DNA of 64,000 bases, from NCBI RefSeq assembly GCF_051020955.1, contig NC_135013.1:33371302-33435301 (forward strand), read 5' to 3'. Source of the stretch: Megalopta genalis (taxonomy: Eukaryota; Arthropoda; Insecta; Hymenoptera; Halictidae). How positions within the stretch are numbered: the stretch's first letter is position 1; each line of letters begins with the position of its first letter. The notes below the pieces were generated by a model. It made no database searches. It was given only the letters and a program-made list of their open reading frames with translations, and was not told the DNA's origin. Below, piece by piece: positions 60,770 to 64,000 of the stretch. The position numbers and the translations under genes are program-made.

Positions 60770-61215
60770 TGGGTTGACCCGAGTGGGCCCGAGCGGGCCC
60801 GAGCTGCCTAGAGCGGACCCAAGGGGATCCGAGCGGTGCAAAGCGGAGTGGAGCAGAGCGGAGCACTGCTGAACCGAGCGGAGCAGAATGGACCCGAGTG
60901 GACCCGAGCGGGGCCGAGCTGTCTAGAGCGGACCCAAGCGGACCCGAGCGAAGCGGAGCAGAGCGGAGCACTGCGGATCCGAGCGGAGCAAAATGGACTA
61001 GAGTGGACCCGAGCGGGCCCGAGCGGGACCGAGCTGCCTAGAGCGGACCCAAGTGGACCCGAGAGGAACAGAGCGGATCCGAGCGGAGCGGAGCAGAGCG
61101 GAGCACTGCGGATCCGAGTGGACCCGAGTGGAATGCAGCGGATCCGGGCGAAGCAGAGCGGACCTGAGCGGACCCTAGCAGACCCCAGCAGACCAGAGCG
61201 AAGCGGAGCGGATGT
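60770..61215. repeat. GC-rich 5/10-bp minisatellite (gagcg/gaccc units)
   Basis: Degenerate units such as gagcggaccc, gagcggagca and gatccgagcg repeat over about 450 bp with a 5- or 10-bp rhythm. A larger unit with gagcggagcactgcggatcc recurs two to three times. Both strands stay open because of the period. Confidence 0.93.
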
Positions 61216-61739
61216 CAGCAGCGGATTCGAGGAACACGCATGAACTAGAGCGCTCGTCCTCGCTGGTCCTCGTTGTCCAACGTATCTTCGACGCTGTTGT
61301 TTTCGGCACACCGACGATCCCGGTTCAGCGCGCCGTTGCCATCGATTCGGCTTCCCGCCAACGCCAGTCTCTGACCTTTAATCGCCAGTAGGTCGAGGGT
61401 CATTGGTATCGGCCGCGTTCTCGTATGCAACCTTCTCGAAAAATCGATGCAGCCTAACAGCCGGTCGCCGTTTTCCGACGCTGCGCTCGCACCGACGACG
61501 TCGACGACTGTTGTTCGTGCTCCGCCGGTTGTTTCGGGCTCTGAGGAGGATTCTACGACGTACGGGATTGCGCGCGCGGAAAGTGTCGAGGCGTGCTCGT
61601 GCGAGTTCAGGCGCAGCCGAACTAGCAAAGGGTGCACGTCCGGGAGACCGCGTGGGTTGATCTTCTACCCTGCACCGTTGCCAGCGACCACCACCCCCGC
61701 GCTTTCACCACTTACCTTCCCCCCGTTCGGGCTACAATG

Positions 61740-61881
61740 CCATTTCCCTCTCTTTTTCGCTCTCTCTCTTTCTATCTCTGTTTAATTCTCTCCCTCCCTC
61801 TCTCACTCTCTCTTTCTATCTCTGTTTAATTCTCTCCCTCCCTCTCTCACTCTCTCTTTCTATCTCTGTTTAATTCTCTCC

Positions 61882-61913
<32 letters not shown>

Positions 61914-62150
61914 TTCTATCTCTGTTTAATTCTCTCCCTTTCTCTCTCTCTCTCTCTCTCTGTTTAATTTTCTCTCTCCTCCGCTCTCTTTCTTTACCTC
62001 TGTTTAATTATCTCTCTCTCTGTTCAATTCTCTCTATCTCGTTCTCTTCCTTTATCTCTGTTTAATTGTCTCTCTCTATATATATTTATCTCTGTTTAAT
62101 TCCCTCTTTCTCTCTCTTTAGCTCACTCTCCCCCTTTACCCCCTCTCTCT
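61740..62150. repeat. TC-rich region with 44-bp minisatellite
   Basis: tttctatctctgtttaattc recurs at 61769, 61813 and 61857 (44 bp apart), and shorter forms with tctgtttaatt continue to about 62100, set in (TC)n. Confidence 0.92.
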
Positions 62151-64000
62151 CCAGCTATCTCTCCGGGCTACCCCCATGGTAACCAATCCAGCCTAGCCGC
62201 TCGCTAGCATGCTCAAGACACAATAAGGGATCGCTGCTGTGAAGTGGCTCAGGGTCGGCCTCCCTCCCTTTGCCCCCCTTCCCCTGCCTGGCACTTATCG
62301 AAACACACCGATCCAGGATCAGGATCTGCACGGCGGGCAGAAAGCTTAAGATACACACAGTTTTATCGGCGGACGAGGTCGTTTAAGGTGTTACGCTCGG
62401 TGAGGTCCCCGGCAAGGAGTTCGAGTGCAGCCTCGAGTGGCCTCGGATGGGGTTTAAGTAGAATGGGTACGCGATAACGGAGCCGCGCGACGTTGCTCTT
62501 TCATTGTTTCTCGCGGAATCGACGCGCGCGCGCGCTCGTGCAAGACCGGTAACATTTGTGGATAACTAATGTTTATGGATAAATATTCGAGAGAATTCAT
62601 TTAACATATTCCAAAGGTTTCACGATACACACACATACACACATACACACAGTTTCATGAAATAGCGTTTGGAACTTTCGAACGCTGCAATCGCGTTGAA
62701 ATATTGCGTGAGAAATTTTTGACCGAACTCGATCGAAGCGTTGTCTGTCTCGACGTTAACCAACCTAATTTCGTCGCTCGTATCAATCGTCCAACGCTTC
62801 TCATTTCCCTAACTCAATCTGCTCCCCCTATTAACATGTTAACGAATCGAGGAAAATCGATGCAATTAGGCAGCAAACATGCTAATTCCTGCCACTCAAT
62901 TTCACGGAATAAAATGAAATTTCAGAACGCCCGGGGTTGCAACGATTTTCAGGCGAATAGCTACGCGCGCGAAGAAAGCGAATCGAATCGAATCGACAAA
63001 GCAGACGCGAGCGTGTCAAGGGGGCCAGAAAACGGGCACGCACCGCGAAGTTTATCGCTCAGGTGGTCCGAAATAACGCTATGATTCGCGCCCGTTAGAA
63101 ATACTCGAACGACGAGGACGCGGCGAGACGCCTTGGGTAGAGAGACCGCGCGCGCGGAACTACATTGTTGACACCGTTATCTAAATAAACTGTCGCCGGT
63201 TGCGTTAGAGAGAAGCGCCGTAGAACGGGTCCGACCATTGGAGAGAAGTCAAGAATCCTCTGGTAGACGCGTAGAAAACCGGGAGGAGGCAGGGATGACG
63301 CGAGCGCGCGAGCGCAATAAATTCGCGTTAGGCCTGCGCGACCGGTTTAAACGTTGCTTGGTCCTCTAATGACACGTTCGAGCGTTCCGCGACCCGCAAA
63401 AGCGGAACAGATGAACCATGATTGATGCTACGGGCTCGTTCTGTTCGTTTCATAGCGTGGCGCGATATGCAGCGCTATGCGGCACAGTCGCTGCATCGCG
63501 GCGGCCGGAGGAGAGCCGGCTTATGAAAATCGGGGCAATAAGGGTATCGAATGCGGCATTATGGGCGGCAACTAATCATTACGGTTGCGCTGACCGCTTT
63601 CATGACTCTCGGTTCTCTGTACGCCGTACGAGAAAAGATTGCCGAGAACGCCGCTACAGCCAGACAATGATATACGATCCCTCTGGAAGACGTGATTACG
63701 CCCGCCGGTGAAACCGCGATACACGCGTGTACGCGCGCGCGCGCGCGCTTATTGTTTTAGCCTGTTTCGTCGTTAACGATTCCTTAGCTAGATAATTGCC
63801 AGACAATATTGGAAACGCGGCGAACCGACGAGCCGCGCCGCGCCGCGCCGCGCGATCCGGAGATGGCCGAGCATGTCGTTGCCCGCGCACGAACATCTCC
63901 GGAACAATGAAAAATGAACGGCTTGCTCGTTAGCCGGCGAATAAACGCGAGAGAGAAAGACGCTCCGTTTCGCGGGTTACGGGTTACGATATCGAATCGT

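Larger units (their letters stand above)
59551..64000. other. Upstream non-coding region
   Basis: Probably promoter and 5' untranslated sequence for Hr4 or intergenic. CpG-rich, with GC minisatellite and TC-rich blocks listed separately. A stretch near 62150-62480 looks like unique sequence but no exon or motif can be named. Overlapping open frames on both strands have no recognisable content. Confidence 0.4.

Noticed and set aside
60808..61311. 167-residue minus and 135-residue plus frames
   Set aside because: By-products of the gagcg/gaccc minisatellite, with a simple repeating composition.
1..64000. tRNA, rRNA, CRISPR or complete transposase genes
   Set aside because: Looked for by eye on both strands; none could be supported, and all transposon-like pieces appear non-autonomous.

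Overview
The window is nuclear DNA of an insect. Spliced genes with short GT-AG introns, insect-type proteins, dense microsatellites, and families of small TTAA-, TA- and 8-bp-target transposon derivatives suggest a hymenopteran, probably a bee. The species assignment is inference. Base composition changes along the window: about 1-18 kb is AT-rich, and about 18-64 kb is much richer in CpG and G+C.

Three conserved protein-coding genes can be read. (1) Dynamin (shibire), minus strand, starts at 10241 and runs off the left edge at 212. Its GTPase, stalk, PH and GED parts are present; the proline-rich tail lies outside. Two in-frame microexons (27 and 12 nt) are visible. (2) The catalytic subunit of protein phosphatase 6 (PpV), plus strand, 13542-15092, is complete in seven coding exons (303 aa). 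(3) The orphan nuclear receptor Hr4 (GCNF/NR6-like), minus strand, has its stop at 26706 and nine firm coding exons up to 52509. A tenth, tentative 5' coding exon at 59274-59550 matches in splice phase. The Hr4 DNA-binding domain spans two exons (49461-50007 and 45569-45779), and the ligand-binding domain lies in five small exons between 26706 and 33923.

Layout: 0.2-10.2 kb dynamin; 10.2-13.5 kb intergenic, with a 0.9-kb foldback element and a mariner-type MITE; 13.5-15.1 kb PpV; 15.1-17.8 kb probable PpV 3' untranslated region; 18-26.7 kb a stretch downstream of the Hr4 stop, loaded with trinucleotide microsatellites, that may be a very long Hr4 3' untranslated region; 26.7-59.6 kb Hr4, whose introns are full of MITEs, satellites and minisatellites; 59.6-64 kb non-coding sequence upstream of Hr4. 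PpV and Hr4 converge near 17.8-18.1 kb.

The genes are not a pathway unit. Dynamin cuts endocytic vesicles, PP6 is a general phosphatase, and Hr4 is a transcription factor of the ecdysone response. The most unusual structure is in the Hr4 intron at 29.6-32.0 kb. There, both ends of one TTAA-type MITE, each together with flanking host DNA, have been amplified into separate tandem arrays (135 bp x 7 and 196 bp x 6). A smaller case of the same behaviour is seen at 50.57-51.19 kb.
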